The notes below the pieces were generated by a model that did no database searches, was not told the origin of the DNA, and saw only the letters and a program-made list of their open reading frames with translations. This document shows, piece by piece, positions 22,613 to 31,485 of a DNA stretch of 34,698 nucleotides (position 1 is the first letter of the stretch; the number at the start of each line of letters is the position of its first letter). The stretch is from Actinomycetes bacterium (lineage in GTDB: Bacteria; Actinomycetota; Actinomycetes; Actinomycetales; Demequinaceae): the NCBI GenBank assembly GCA_023432235.1, contig JAEYUX010000064.1, forward strand, positions 1 through 34,698. The letters run 5' to 3'. A program made the translations under genes and the position numbers.

Positions 22613-25221
22613 GAATCGACCTCGGAATCGCTCGGATATGTGTCCCTCACGGTAGCCGAGGAACCGCCCCGCAGAATAGCCAGCGTCGAGGCCAATTCGT
22701 CCGGTGTGACCAAGACCTCACGCGCCTTTGAGCCTTGGGAAGGCCCAACAATTTCGCGGCTTTCGAGCAAATCCATCAACCGGCCAGCTTTTGCGAAGCC
22801 CACCCGCAATTTGCGTTGGAGCATCGAGGTCGAACCCAACTGCGTGGTGATGACGAGTTCAGCGGCCTGGAGAAGGTCGTCGAGATCATCGCCGATATCC
22901 TCAGCAACCTTCGCTTCCTTCGCGGCCGTGAGGACGTCCTCTCGGAAATTCGGCTGCGCTTGACGCTTCACGTGTTCGACGGCGGCGTGGATCTCCGATT
23001 CGGTCACCCACGCTCCTTGAACGCGCATCGGCTTCGACTCCCCCATGGGCAAGAACAAGGCGTCACCCTGGCCCACAAGTTTCTCGGCGCCCGGCATATC
23101 GAGGACGACGCGGGAATCGGCAAGGGAGGACGTCGCAAAAGCAAGACGTGACGGCACATTTGCCTTGATCGTGCCCGTGACAATGTCAACCGAGGGGCGC
23201 TGCGTGGCGAGAACGAGGTGGATGCCCGCCGCGCGAGCAAGCTGCGTGATGCGCTGAACAGAATCATCAACGTCCCGCGGCGCGACCATCATGAGGTCTG
23301 CCAACTCATCGACGATGACGAGCAGATATGGGTACGTGGTGATGCGACGTTCGGAACCCGGCAACGGCTTCACCTTGCCCGCCCGTACGGCCTTGTTGAA
23401 GTCATCAACGTGCTTGTAGCCATACATCGCGAGATCGTCGTAGCGCGTGTCCATCTCCTTCACCACCCACTCGAGCGCCTGCGCGGCCTTCTTGGGGTCA
23501 GTGATGATGGGCGTGATGAGGTGCGGAATGCCTTCATAGATCGACAATTCAACGCGTTTGGGGTCAACGAGGACCATCCGCACCTCGGATGGCGTCGCTC
23601 GCATGAGGATCGACGTAATCATCGAGTTGACGAATGACGACTTTCCAGCTCCCGTCGCACCGGCGACAAGGAGGTGGGGCATCTTGGCCAAGTTGGCCAT
23701 GACATAGCCGCCTTCAACATCCTTGCCAATGCCGATCGCCATCGGGTGGTCATTCTTGATGGCGACGGGAGAGCGCAGCACATCGCCAAGCGACACCGTC
23801 TCGCGATCCGAGTTGGGAATTTCAATACCGATCGCCATCTTGCCCGGGATCGGCGACAGAATCCGGATGTCGGGGCTCGCCACCGCGTACGCGATGTTCT
23901 TCGACAGTTGCGTGATCTTCTCGACCTTGACGCCTTGGCCGAGTTCGACCTCATAACGCGTCACCGTGGGCCCGCGCGTGAATCCCGTCACCACAGCATC
24001 CACACCGAACTGATCAAGCACGCTCGTCAGCGCTTCGACCACGCGATCATTCGCTGCGGATCGGGTCTTGTGCGGCGCGCCCTTCTTCAGCAGCTCGGGA
24101 CTAGGCAACACATAGGGCGTCGCGTTCTCGAGTTCGCCCTGCTCCCCTACCGGCACAACAGCCGTGGGCGGAGCAAGCTTCTCCGTGCGGGGCATGCCCT
24201 CGTCGCTATCTTCCGCCGCGTCGTCCATCTCGTACGACGCTGGAGTCTCGTACGGGGAAAGGCCGCCGCCATAGCCGACGCTGTCCCCACCGGGGATGGT
24301 CGGGTCCTCCTGCGTTGGCGTGTCCTCCCTCCCGGCCGGGTCAACGATGTCATCGAAATGAGTCCGTTCGCGGGATGCGGCGGACGCAAAGGCTTCGTCA
24401 CCTACATAACCACCGAGACGACCGCGGGCACGGCTCGCGCGGTCACGCAGACTCATCCGGCGCGTCGTCGGTTCGAGGGTGCCGTGCTCGGGGAGGTCGA
24501 GATCATCGTCATAGTCATCGGCTGCCCCACCTCGCGTTCGGCGAACGAGGTCCACAACAAACGACACGATGTCCCTCAACGGACGCCCCACAATGACGAG
24601 GACTGCCCCGAGCGAGGCCATCAAGAATATGAAGATCGCAAGGCCGGGCGTCAGCAAATTCGCAAGCGGTGTGCCCGGCAAGAATCCGAGAATGCCGCCC
24701 GCCTCCTGCACCCGATTGAGACCCTCGGACGGCGATGGACGACCAGCGCCGATGTGGATAATCGCGGCGACGGTGATGATGAGGAGAACGAAACCAAAGG
24801 TGATCCGGTAATTCGTGTCACCCTCTTGAGGCGCTCGGAAGAGGCGAATCGCCATCGCGAACAGGAGCAGCGGCAACACGAGCGAGATGACGCCGAACGT
24901 TCCCGCCGCGACACGATGGAGAAGGAGCCCAAACCAGTTGTCGAGGCCAAACCACTCTGATGCCGCGACGAGCACCGCGAAGGCAACAAGCGTGAGCGCC
25001 AATCCATCCCGACGCACTTCCGGCGGAACGTCGCGCGCTCCTTGACCCAGGCGTCGGACGCCACCGCCGACGAGCCGCGCGGAACCCGACCCCATCCCTT
25101 GAATCGCGCGCACCGGCATCGGTTTGGTCTTGGCCACAGGCCGTGACCGCGGCGGCGTGCTCTGACGGCGCGGGCGTCCGTTTGCGGAGGAGCGAGAGCT
25201 CGAGGAACGAGATGAGGCCAT
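22597..25221 (-). CDS. ftsK: DNA translocase FtsK
   Basis: Septum-located motor that clears and segregates chromosome ends during division. 874 aa. Ser/Arg-rich N-terminus, four membrane segments (about 74-89, 104-126, 139-159, 191-212), an acidic/Pro-rich linker (about 230-370), then the RecA-like motor with Walker A A-G-A-T-G-A-G-K-S (about 520-528) and Walker B L-L-V-I-V-D-E-L-A-D (about 633-642). A C-terminal gamma winged helix (about 795-845) recognises KOPS-type sites. ATG 25221 is chosen over in-frame GTG 25248 because it has an AGAGA tract and a -10-like TAGCCT falls between the two. Confidence 0.95.
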   Translation of the reverse strand: MASSRSSSSRSSANGRPRRQSTPPRSRPVAKTKPMPVRAIQGMGSGSARLVGGGVRRLGQGARDVPPEVRRDGLALTLVAFAVLVAASEWFGLDNWFGLLLHRVAAGTFGVISLVLPLLLFAMAIRLFRAPQEGDTNYRITFGFVLLIITVAAIIHIGAGRPSPSEGLNRVQEAGGILGFLPGTPLANLLTPGLAIFIFLMASLGAVLVIVGRPLRDIVSFVVDLVRRTRGGAADDYDDDLDLPEHGTLEPTTRRMSLRDRASRARGRLGGYVGDEAFASAASRERTHFDDIVDPAGREDTPTQEDPTIPGGDSVGYGGGLSPYETPASYEMDDAAEDSDEGMPRTEKLAPPTAVVPVGEQGELENATPYVLPSPELLKKGAPHKTRSAANDRVVEALTSVLDQFGVDAVVTGFTRGPTVTRYEVELGQGVKVEKITQLSKNIAYAVASPDIRILSPIPGKMAIGIEIPNSDRETVSLGDVLRSPVAIKNDHPMAIGIGKDVEGGYVMANLAKMPHLLVAGATGAGKSSFVNSMITSILMRATPSEVRMVLVDPKRVELSIYEGIPHLITPIITDPKKAAQALEWVVKEMDTRYDDLAMYGYKHVDDFNKAVRAGKVKPLPGSERRITTYPYLLVIVDELADLMMVAPRDVDDSVQRITQLARAAGIHLVLATQRPSVDIVTGTIKANVPSRLAFATSSLADSRVVLDMPGAEKLVGQGDALFLPMGESKPMRVQGAWVTESEIHAAVEHVKRQAQPNFREDVLTAAKEAKVAEDIGDDLDDLLQAAELVITTQLGSTSMLQRKLRVGFAKAGRLMDLLESREIVGPSQGSKAREVLVTPDELASTLAILRGGSSATVRDTYPSDSEVDSWEDS

Positions 25222-25231
25222 GATGTCTCTC

Positions 25232-25237
25232 AGGCTA
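25232..25237 (-). promoter_or_regulatory. Possible ftsK -10
   Basis: TAGCCT on the minus strand ten bases before ATG 25221, implying a leader of about three bases. Confidence 0.3.
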
Positions 25238-25310
25238 CGACGCGCCACCCACGGGCCGCGGAAGCCACCCCGAACACCGCGTCAGTCGGTCCGCGACATC
25301 CTGAGAGCGG

Positions 25311-26993
25311 TCACGCCTCGATGACGATCGGAATGATCATCGGCCGACGCCGTAGTTTCGTTCCAACGAAACGCCCGACAACGCGTCGCATCACTTGCTG
25401 GAGCTGATGGTTGTCGGCAGAACCTGATCGCGCCGCGTCTTCAAGGGCTGTCTTGATGTCGTCGAGAATTGCATCGAAGACGCTGTCGTCCTCCGCGAGC
25501 CCCCGTGCGTGGACCTCCGGTCCCGACACCACCTGGCCATTCGACGTATCGACGACCGCGAGCACTGACACGAATCCCTCATCCGCAAGGATCCGGCGAT
25601 CCTTCAACTCAGTTTCAGTGATCTCACCCACCGACGATCCGTCGACGTAGATGTTGTGATAGTCGATCGCTCCGACAACGCGCGCTACGCCATCGATGAG
25701 GTCGACGACGACGCCGTTCTCGGTGAGCACGATGTTGTCGGCACTCACGCCGGTCTTCTGCGCGAGGCGACTCGCCGCCAGCAGGTGACGGACCTCCCCG
25801 TGGATCGGCATCACGTTCTTGGGTCGCAGAATGTTGAAGCAGTAGAGGAGCTCTCCCGCCGATGCGTGACCCGAGACGTGGACGCGTGCATTGCCCTGGT
25901 GGACCACGTCGGCACCCAAACGCATGAGCCCATTGATGACGCGGAACACCGCGTTTTCATTACCTGGAATGAGCGACGACGCCAAGATTACGAGGTCACC
26001 CTTGCCCACCTCGACCTTGTGGTCGCGGCTCGCCATGCGGCTGAGCGCTGCCATGGGCTCGCCCTGAGATCCGGTGGACATGAAGACCACCTCGTCACGC
26101 GGCATTTGATCGGCCTTCTTCGCGTCGACAAGGAGGCCGTCGGGCACCGTGAGATAGCCAAGCTCGGCGGCGATCGCCATGTTCTTCACCATCGAGCGAC
26201 CCACAAAGGCGACTCTGCGGCCGTGAGCGTGGGCGGCGTCGATCACCTGCTGGACGCGGTGAACGTGCGACGCGAAAGACGCGACGATGATGCGACCAGT
26301 TGCTGTCGCGAAGAGCCTGTCGAGGGTGGGCCCAATCTCCACTTCAGACGTGGTGAAACCAGGTACCTCAGCATTTGTTGAGTCGACCTGGAACACGTCG
26401 ACTCCCTCTTCGCCAAAGCGCGCAAAGGCTCGCAGGTCCGTGATGCGCCCGTCGAGAGGCAACTGATCCATCTTGAAGTCGCCGGTGTTGAGCACCGTTC
26501 CTGCCGGCGTGCGGATGAAAACCGCGAGCGCGTCGGGGATCGAGTGGTTGACCGCGACAAATTCGAGATCAAAATCACCGATCTTCTCGCGCTGGCCTTC
26601 CTGTACGGCAAGCGTGTAGGGAGTGATGCGGTGCTCGGCGAGCTTCGACTCGATGAACGCGAGCGTCAATTGGGAGCCGATCAACGGGATGTCGGCGCGC
26701 ATGCGGAGCAAGTACGGCACCGCGCCAATGTGGTCCTCGTGGCCGTGCGTGAGGACAACGGCGTCGATGTCCGCGAGCCGGTCCTCGAGGAACGTGAGAT
26801 CCGGCAACACGAGGTCAACGCCTGGCTGGTTCTCCTCGGGGAAGAGCACGCCGCAGTCGACAATGAGCAGCCTTCCGGCGTACTCGATGACGTGCATATT
26901 GCGGCCCACCTCGCCAAGCCCGCCGAGCGGGATAAGACGGAGTGCGCCCTCGACAAGGGGCGGTGGGCTCGGAAGTTCAGGGTGAAAGTTCAT
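25311..26993 (-). CDS. rnj: Ribonuclease J
   Basis: Metallo-beta-lactamase/beta-CASP ribonuclease with 5'-3' exonuclease and endonuclease activity, acting in rRNA maturation and mRNA decay. 560 aa. The metal motif is T-H-G-H-E-D-H (H83, H85, D87, H88), with N-T-G-D-F-K and S-G-H-A-S in the beta-CASP part, and a C-terminal domain ending I-P-I-V-I-E-A. ATG 26993 overlaps the dapA stop (ATGA), the classic actinobacterial dapA-rnj pair. Confidence 0.96.
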   Translation of the reverse strand: MNFHPELPSPPPLVEGALRLIPLGGLGEVGRNMHVIEYAGRLLIVDCGVLFPEENQPGVDLVLPDLTFLEDRLADIDAVVLTHGHEDHIGAVPYLLRMRADIPLIGSQLTLAFIESKLAEHRITPYTLAVQEGQREKIGDFDLEFVAVNHSIPDALAVFIRTPAGTVLNTGDFKMDQLPLDGRITDLRAFARFGEEGVDVFQVDSTNAEVPGFTTSEVEIGPTLDRLFATATGRIIVASFASHVHRVQQVIDAAHAHGRRVAFVGRSMVKNMAIAAELGYLTVPDGLLVDAKKADQMPRDEVVFMSTGSQGEPMAALSRMASRDHKVEVGKGDLVILASSLIPGNENAVFRVINGLMRLGADVVHQGNARVHVSGHASAGELLYCFNILRPKNVMPIHGEVRHLLAASRLAQKTGVSADNIVLTENGVVVDLIDGVARVVGAIDYHNIYVDGSSVGEITETELKDRRILADEGFVSVLAVVDTSNGQVVSGPEVHARGLAEDDSVFDAILDDIKTALEDAARSGSADNHQLQQVMRRVVGRFVGTKLRRRPMIIPIVIEA

Positions 26994-27877
26994 CGAGTCA
27001 TTCCCGCGGCTTCCAACGCCGCGATCGTTGCCGCGTGGTCAGCGTCCGACGCCGGCAGAAGGGGAAGCCGCATCGCGCGGCTTGAGATGATGCCCGCCCA
27101 CGCGAGGGCAGACTTTGCGTTGATCGCAGCGGGACCATTGAAGATCGCGTTGTACACGGGCAAGAGGGACTCGTGCAAGCGCTCAGCCTTCTCGTGGTCG
27201 CCTGCGTCAAAGGCCGCGAAGAACTCCGCCATCTTGAGTCCCACCACATGCGAGGCGACGGACACCACACCAACGGCGCCCGCCCGCATGAAGTCGAGAT
27301 TGAGTGCCTCGTCTCCGGAGTACCACGCGAGGCCTGTGCGCTTGATGCGCTCGGCCGCTTGCGCGACGTCCCCGGTCGCATCCTTGACCGCGACAACGCG
27401 ATCGTGGCTCGCCATGTGGTCGAGCGCCCAGTCGCTGATGGGAAGCCCCGTCCGCCCGGGGATGTCGTACAACATGACAGGCAAATTAGTTGAGCCGAGA
27501 ATCGCGCGGAAGTGTGCGACAACTCCTGCCTGTGTGGGCTTGGAGTAGTACGGGGTGAGAGCGAGGATGCCGTCGGCGCCCGCCTCTTCACCTTGCTCTG
27601 CCATCCGCACCGCGTGTGCCGTGTCGTTTGAGCCCGCGCCCGTAATGATCGTCACATCGGGACCCACTGCAGACCGGACGGCGCGGATGAGATCGACCTT
27701 CTCCGGGGCGTGCGTCGTTGGTGCCTCGCCGGTGGTGCCCGAGAGGACAAGACCGTCGCTGCCGTTTTCGACCAAGTACTTCGCCAGGCGCTGCGCACTC
27801 TCAAAGTCGAGGGCGCCGCCCTCGTGCATGGGAGTCACCATGGCGGTGAGAACTGTGCCAAAGGGCCTGGTCGTCAT
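26990..27877 (-). CDS. dapA: 4-hydroxy-tetrahydrodipicolinate synthase
   Basis: Condenses pyruvate with aspartate semialdehyde, the first committed step to diaminopimelate and lysine. 295 aa, TIM barrel. Schiff-base Lys165 (V-A-V-K-D-A-T-G-D), Tyr137 (M-L-Y-D-I-P-G-R-T-G), and the pyruvate-binding G-T-T-G-E. There are two ATGs six bases apart (27883, 27877). The second is chosen because TAAGTT lies exactly six bases before it, as in other leaderless genes here; the first would add two residues. Confidence 0.95.
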   Translation of the reverse strand: MTTRPFGTVLTAMVTPMHEGGALDFESAQRLAKYLVENGSDGLVLSGTTGEAPTTHAPEKVDLIRAVRSAVGPDVTIITGAGSNDTAHAVRMAEQGEEAGADGILALTPYYSKPTQAGVVAHFRAILGSTNLPVMLYDIPGRTGLPISDWALDHMASHDRVVAVKDATGDVAQAAERIKRTGLAWYSGDEALNLDFMRAGAVGVVSVASHVVGLKMAEFFAAFDAGDHEKAERLHESLLPVYNAIFNGPAAINAKSALAWAGIISSRAMRLPLLPASDADHAATIAALEAAGMTR

Positions 27878-27883
27878 GCGCAT

Positions 27884-27889
27884 AACTTA
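27884..27889 (-). promoter_or_regulatory. Possible leaderless -10 of dapA
   Basis: TAAGTT on the minus strand six bases before ATG 27877. No good -35. Confidence 0.4.
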
Positions 27890-27932
27890 CCGCGTTCGTC
27901 TCAACCCGTGACGCCCGTCATTGACCGCCCTG

Positions 27933-28265
27933 TCACGGCGCCTTCGCCACTGTCAGCACAAGGACCGCGTCCGTCACCGCAGTGAGCCCGTGGCGCAGTG
28001 GTGGGATGACGAGGAGGCTTCCGGCATTCAGCGCTACCTGCTCTCCGTCGGTATGGAAAGAGACACTGCCCTCAAGGACGTGGAGCGTGGCCTCACCCGG
28101 GCTCTCATGATCTTGCAATGTGGCGCCGGCTGCGAGCGCGATGAGGTTGGACCGAAGCGTCGCCGTGTGGTCACCCACCAACTTGGTGGAGCTGCGCCCG
28201 TTTGACGCCTGGCGCGCAGCATCAAGGTGTTCGCGGCTCAAGGCCGTGAGATCAAGAATGTCCAT
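27933..28265 (-). CDS. Cupin-domain protein
   Basis: 110 aa, a single small cupin barrel. Cupin motif 1 is seen as H-E-S-P-G-E-A-T-L-H-V-L-E-G and motif 2 as P-P-L-R-H-G-L, giving His/Glu residues that could bind a metal. Substrate unknown; similar small cupins are annotated only by fold. ATG 28265 is preceded by AGGGG at 7-base spacing. The frame is open upstream, but that part overlaps the thyA promoter and start and is not convincing. It is divergent from thyA and 49 bases upstream of the dapA promoter region, so it may be read into dapA. Confidence 0.82.
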   Translation of the reverse strand: MDILDLTALSREHLDAARQASNGRSSTKLVGDHTATLRSNLIALAAGATLQDHESPGEATLHVLEGSVSFHTDGEQVALNAGSLLVIPPLRHGLTAVTDAVLVLTVAKAP

Positions 28266-28381
28266 GGGCATACCCCTGTGTGGTCGGTTTGCGTGGCACT
28301 TTGACCACGTTACCCGCGGGCGCCCGATTGAAGCTGAGGCGGCGCGCGTCGGCCGTTGCCCCTGCGTGGGACGTTGCCGCG

Positions 28382-28387
28382 TAGGGT
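28382..28387 (+). promoter_or_regulatory. Possible leaderless -10 of thyA
   Basis: TAGGGT six bases before GTG 28394. The nearest TTG-containing -35 (TTGCCC at 28356) has a 20-base spacer. Confidence 0.4.
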
Positions 28388-28393
28388 GGCCTT

Positions 28394-29197
28394 GTGAGTG
28401 CAATCCCTACGCCGTACGAAGACCTGCTCCGCGATGTGCTCGCCACCGGCACCCCCAAGACCGACCGGACAGGAACGGGAACTCTCTCCGTTTTTGGGCG
28501 CCACTTGCGGTACGACCTCAGCAAAGGCTTTCCGCTCGTCACGACGAAACGGGTCCACACGAAGTCGGTGGTGGGAGAACTGCTGTGGTTCCTCCGCGGT
28601 GACACGAACGTGCGGTGGCTTCAGGAGCGCGGCATCACCATTTGGGATGAATGGGCCGACGCTGACGGCAACTTGGGACCTGTGTACGGCTATCAGTGGC
28701 GGTCCTGGCCCACACCGAGCGGGGAGCACATCGATCAATTGGCCGAGGTGATCGACCAGATCCGCAATAACCCGGACTCGCGCCGTCTGCTCGTTTCTGC
28801 GTGGAATCCCGCAGACATTCCGCAGATGGCCCTCGCACCCTGCCATGCCATGTTCCAGTTCTATGTGGCCGATGGCCGCCTCAGTTGTCAGCTGTACCAG
28901 CGCAGTGCTGACCTGTTCCTGGGCGTGCCGTTCAATATTGCGTCATACGCACTGCTCACGCACATGATTGCCGCGCAGACCGGCCTCGACGTGGGCGATT
29001 TCGTGTGGACTGGCGGCGATTGCCACATCTACTCGAACCACCTTGAGCAGGTGAAGTTGCAACTGAGCCGGGAGCCGTACCCCTACCCGACCCTCTCGTT
29101 GAAGCCCCGCGAATCCTTGCTCGACTACGACATTGATGATGTGGTGATCGAGAACTATCAACACCACCCGGGCATCAAGGCCCCCGTCGCCGTGTGA
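28394..29197 (+). CDS. thyA: Thymidylate synthase
   Basis: Methylates dUMP to dTMP using methylene-tetrahydrofolate, giving dihydrofolate. 267 aa, full length. The active-site loop has Cys150 in M-A-L-A-P-C-H-A-M; the Arg loop D-R-T-G-T-G-T and the C-terminal P-V-A-V are present. GTG 28394 has no Shine-Dalgarno. It is followed 8 bases later by folA, which recycles its dihydrofolate product. Confidence 0.97.
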   Translation: MSAIPTPYEDLLRDVLATGTPKTDRTGTGTLSVFGRHLRYDLSKGFPLVTTKRVHTKSVVGELLWFLRGDTNVRWLQERGITIWDEWADADGNLGPVYGYQWRSWPTPSGEHIDQLAEVIDQIRNNPDSRRLLVSAWNPADIPQMALAPCHAMFQFYVADGRLSCQLYQRSADLFLGVPFNIASYALLTHMIAAQTGLDVGDFVWTGGDCHIYSNHLEQVKLQLSREPYPYPTLSLKPRESLLDYDIDDVVIENYQHHPGIKAPVAV

Positions 29198-29205
29198 GGT
29201 GTCCC

Positions 29206-29727
29206 ATGCTGAAAGCAATCTGGGCGCAGGCCCATGACTCCTCTGGCCGTCCCGTCATCGGCCGCCACGGGACGTTGCCGTGGCATTTGCCCGAGGACCT
29301 CGCTCACTTCCAGCAACTGACGTCGGGCCATGCCGTCATCATGGGCAGGCGCACGTGGGAGTCGTTGCCGGACAAGGCCCGCCCCCTTCCCGGTCGAGTC
29401 AACATCGTCGTCACATCACATGACGTCCTTGACGGGGCCTCGACCGTCGGCTCGCTTGCGGGCGCTGTCGAACTCGCCTCACACCTTCAAGACACCGGCG
29501 ATCTCGCGTATGGCGCAACGCTGTGGGTCATTGGTGGGCAACGGATGTACCGCGACGCTGTGGAGCTGGCAGAGGAACTGTACGTGACGGAGATCGACCT
29601 CGAAGTCGACGGCGATGCGTTCGCTCCCGAAGTCGATCCGGAGCGGTGGGTCCTCTCGAGCACGACTCCAACGCAGGTGAGTTCAACCGGACTCTCCTAC
29701 CGGTTCGTCACGTATCGGCGCGCGTGA
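29206..29727 (+). CDS. folA: Dihydrofolate reductase
   Basis: NADPH-dependent reduction of dihydrofolate to tetrahydrofolate. 173 aa. I-W-A-Q-A at the N-terminus, G-T-L-P-W-H-L-P-E-D-L (substrate Asp), M-G-R-R-T-W-E-S-L-P (NADPH binding) and V-I-G-G-Q-R-M-Y. ATG 29206 with GAGGTG just upstream is preferred; GTG 29194, overlapping the thyA stop, would add four residues. Confidence 0.96.
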   Translation: MLKAIWAQAHDSSGRPVIGRHGTLPWHLPEDLAHFQQLTSGHAVIMGRRTWESLPDKARPLPGRVNIVVTSHDVLDGASTVGSLAGAVELASHLQDTGDLAYGATLWVIGGQRMYRDAVELAEELYVTEIDLEVDGDAFAPEVDPERWVLSSTTPTQVSSTGLSYRFVTYRRA

Positions 29728-29731
29728 CGCC

Positions 29732-30364
29732 ATGACGTCGATGTGGTCGATGCCGTACCGGATCGAGACGCAACGCCTCGTGTTGCGCCCTTACGACGTG
29801 TCGGATGCGCCCGAATTGAACGATCTCATCGACCGCAGCCGCGACCACCTCGCGCGCTACCTGCCCTGGGCACGCGAGCCCGAAACAGTCGAGCAACGCG
29901 CTGCCTGGATTCGCCGTCAGCGCGAAGAGTACGACGCTGGAATCGAGTACACGACGGGCATGTTCGCGCGTGACGACGGTCGCCTGGTGGGCGGCACCGG
30001 TTTCCACCCCCGGACCGAGCCGGACCACCTCGAGATCGGCTTCCTCGTTGCCGCTGACGAGCAAGGCAAGGGCTTTGTCACCGAATCGGCTGCGGCGCTT
30101 TCTTGGGTTGCCCTCGCCTTCGCTCACGCACCGTATGTCGCGATCGCCCACGCACCGAGCAATTCAGCATCGGCGGCCGTCGCGCAACGGTTGGGTTTTG
30201 TCGAACTCGTCCGCGAGGGCGTCTCCTGCACAGACGGAGACTCGTCGGTGACCTCACGGGTGTGGACTGCCGATAAAGAGCACCTCACTCGCGAGCCCCT
30301 CGCCACCTATGGGCGGCCGCGGCTCTTTGACAAAGATGGCGCACCATTGGAGTGGCCCGCCTGA
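29732..30364 (+). CDS. GNAT acetyltransferase, RimJ/RimL-like
   Basis: 210 aa. R-L-V-L-R-P-Y at the N-terminus, E-I-G-F-L-V and a degenerate acetyl-CoA loop E-Q-G-K-G-F-V-T-E, then N-S-A-S-A-A-V-A-Q-R-L-G-F. This is the RimJ/RimL-type GNAT layout, acting on protein N-termini or small amines; target unknown. It has a C-terminal extension with P-L-A-T-Y-G-R-P. It starts 4 bases after folA (ATG 29732; 29750 also plausible) and its stop overlaps the azlC start as TGATG, so it is within one operon. Confidence 0.85.
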   Translation: MTSMWSMPYRIETQRLVLRPYDVSDAPELNDLIDRSRDHLARYLPWAREPETVEQRAAWIRRQREEYDAGIEYTTGMFARDDGRLVGGTGFHPRTEPDHLEIGFLVAADEQGKGFVTESAAALSWVALAFAHAPYVAIAHAPSNSASAAVAQRLGFVELVREGVSCTDGDSSVTSRVWTADKEHLTREPLATYGRPRLFDKDGAPLEWPA

Positions 30365-31116
30365 TGACCCGTCTCACGACGCGCCGCCTTGACGCGGCGC
30401 GCCAGCAAGCACTGTCCGTCTCGTTCGCGACTGGCGCCTATGCCATCAGCTTTGGCGCCTTGTCTGTCGCAGCGGGCCTTGACCTGTGGCAAACGATCGC
30501 GCTCAGCCTGCTCGTGTTTTCGGGTGGATCACAGTTCGCCTTTGTGGGCGTCATCGGTGCGGGAGGCCACCCCGGACTCGCCTTCGCGACGTCAACCTTC
30601 CTCGGCCTCCGCAATGGCTTCTATGGTGTTGCCCTCGCTCCGATCGTGCGGCCGTGGCGCGGGCCGCGTGCATGGTGGGGCACGCAGTTCACGATTGATG
30701 AGTCAACGGCCGTCTCACTTGCCCAACCCGAGGACGATGTCGAGGCGAGACGAGCGGGCTTTTGGTGGACCGGCATCGGAATCTATCTACTGTGGAACGC
30801 GATCACCGTGGTGGGCGCGTTGCTTGGCGAACGCGTTGGTGACCCGGCGACGTGGGGACTCGACGCCGCTGCTGCTGCCGCCTTCCTCGGTCTTGTATGG
30901 CCACGCCTCACCGATCGGCGCGCTCTCGCTACGGCACTTGTTGCCGTTGCCGTCGCTCTCGCGCTCACCCCGATCGCCCCCGCCGGGTTGCCGCTCATGG
31001 TCGCCGCGATCGTCGCCGTCATTGCTGGCTGGCCCACCCCGCGTGACTCAGCCCCAGCGTCGGCCGGCACAGAAGACCCGGTCTCGCCGAGCGCTCCAGA
31101 TGGGAGCGCGGCATGA
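30364..31116 (+). CDS. azlC: Branched-chain amino acid exporter subunit AzlC
   Basis: 250 aa membrane protein of the AzlC/LIV-E family (large subunit, as BrnF or YgaZ), exporting branched-chain amino acids or analogues. Family features: S-F-G-A-L near the N-terminus, L-V-F-S-G-G-S-Q-F-A-F-V-G and L-G-L-R-N-G-F-Y-G-V; about seven hydrophobic segments. ATG 30364 overlaps the preceding stop. The C-terminal 25 residues are polar and Ser/Pro-rich. Confidence 0.92.
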   Translation: MTRLTTRRLDAARQQALSVSFATGAYAISFGALSVAAGLDLWQTIALSLLVFSGGSQFAFVGVIGAGGHPGLAFATSTFLGLRNGFYGVALAPIVRPWRGPRAWWGTQFTIDESTAVSLAQPEDDVEARRAGFWWTGIGIYLLWNAITVVGALLGERVGDPATWGLDAAAAAAFLGLVWPRLTDRRALATALVAVAVALALTPIAPAGLPLMVAAIVAVIAGWPTPRDSAPASAGTEDPVSPSAPDGSAA

Positions 31117-31436
31117 CGCAGTACATGTGGACGTGGGTTGCGATTGTCGGTGCCGGTATCGCGATGTGGCTCGTCAAGTCGGTGGGCCACCGGGTACCTG
31201 AGCATGCGCTTGAGCATCCGCGCCTCGTGCGCATCGCCGCGCTCGTCACCGTGTCCCTGCTCTTGAGCCTTGCGGCCGTCCAAACCTTCGCGGTGGGACA
31301 GTCTCTTCAGGTTGATGCCCGGGTACCTGCACTCGCCGTCGCAGGTGTTCTCTTGTGGCGACGCGCTCCGTTCATCGTCGTCGTCGTGGTCGCGGCGGGG
31401 ATAGCCGCCGGATTGCGCGCCCTCGGGTGGGGTTGA
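31113..31436 (+). CDS. azlD: Branched-chain amino acid exporter subunit AzlD
   Basis: 107 aa, four hydrophobic segments, the small partner of AzlC (as BrnE or YgaH). ATG 31113 overlaps the azlC stop as ATGA, the usual coupled pair. Last gene of the thyA operon; no obvious terminator follows. Confidence 0.88.
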   Translation: MTQYMWTWVAIVGAGIAMWLVKSVGHRVPEHALEHPRLVRIAALVTVSLLLSLAAVQTFAVGQSLQVDARVPALAVAGVLLWRRAPFIVVVVVAAGIAAGLRALGWG

Positions 31437-31473
31437 GTAGCCTCAGGTCCTACCGATCCCGAGCGAGTAGGCC

Positions 31474-31479
31474 TAGGCT
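31474..31479 (+). promoter_or_regulatory. Possible leaderless -10 of the second acetyltransferase
   Basis: TAGGCT six bases before ATG 31486. No good -35. Confidence 0.4.
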
Positions 31480-31485
31480 CGGGGC

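Noticed and set aside
23674..24960. 428-codon open frame opposite ftsK
   Set aside because: Arg/His-rich shadow of ftsK with no motif.
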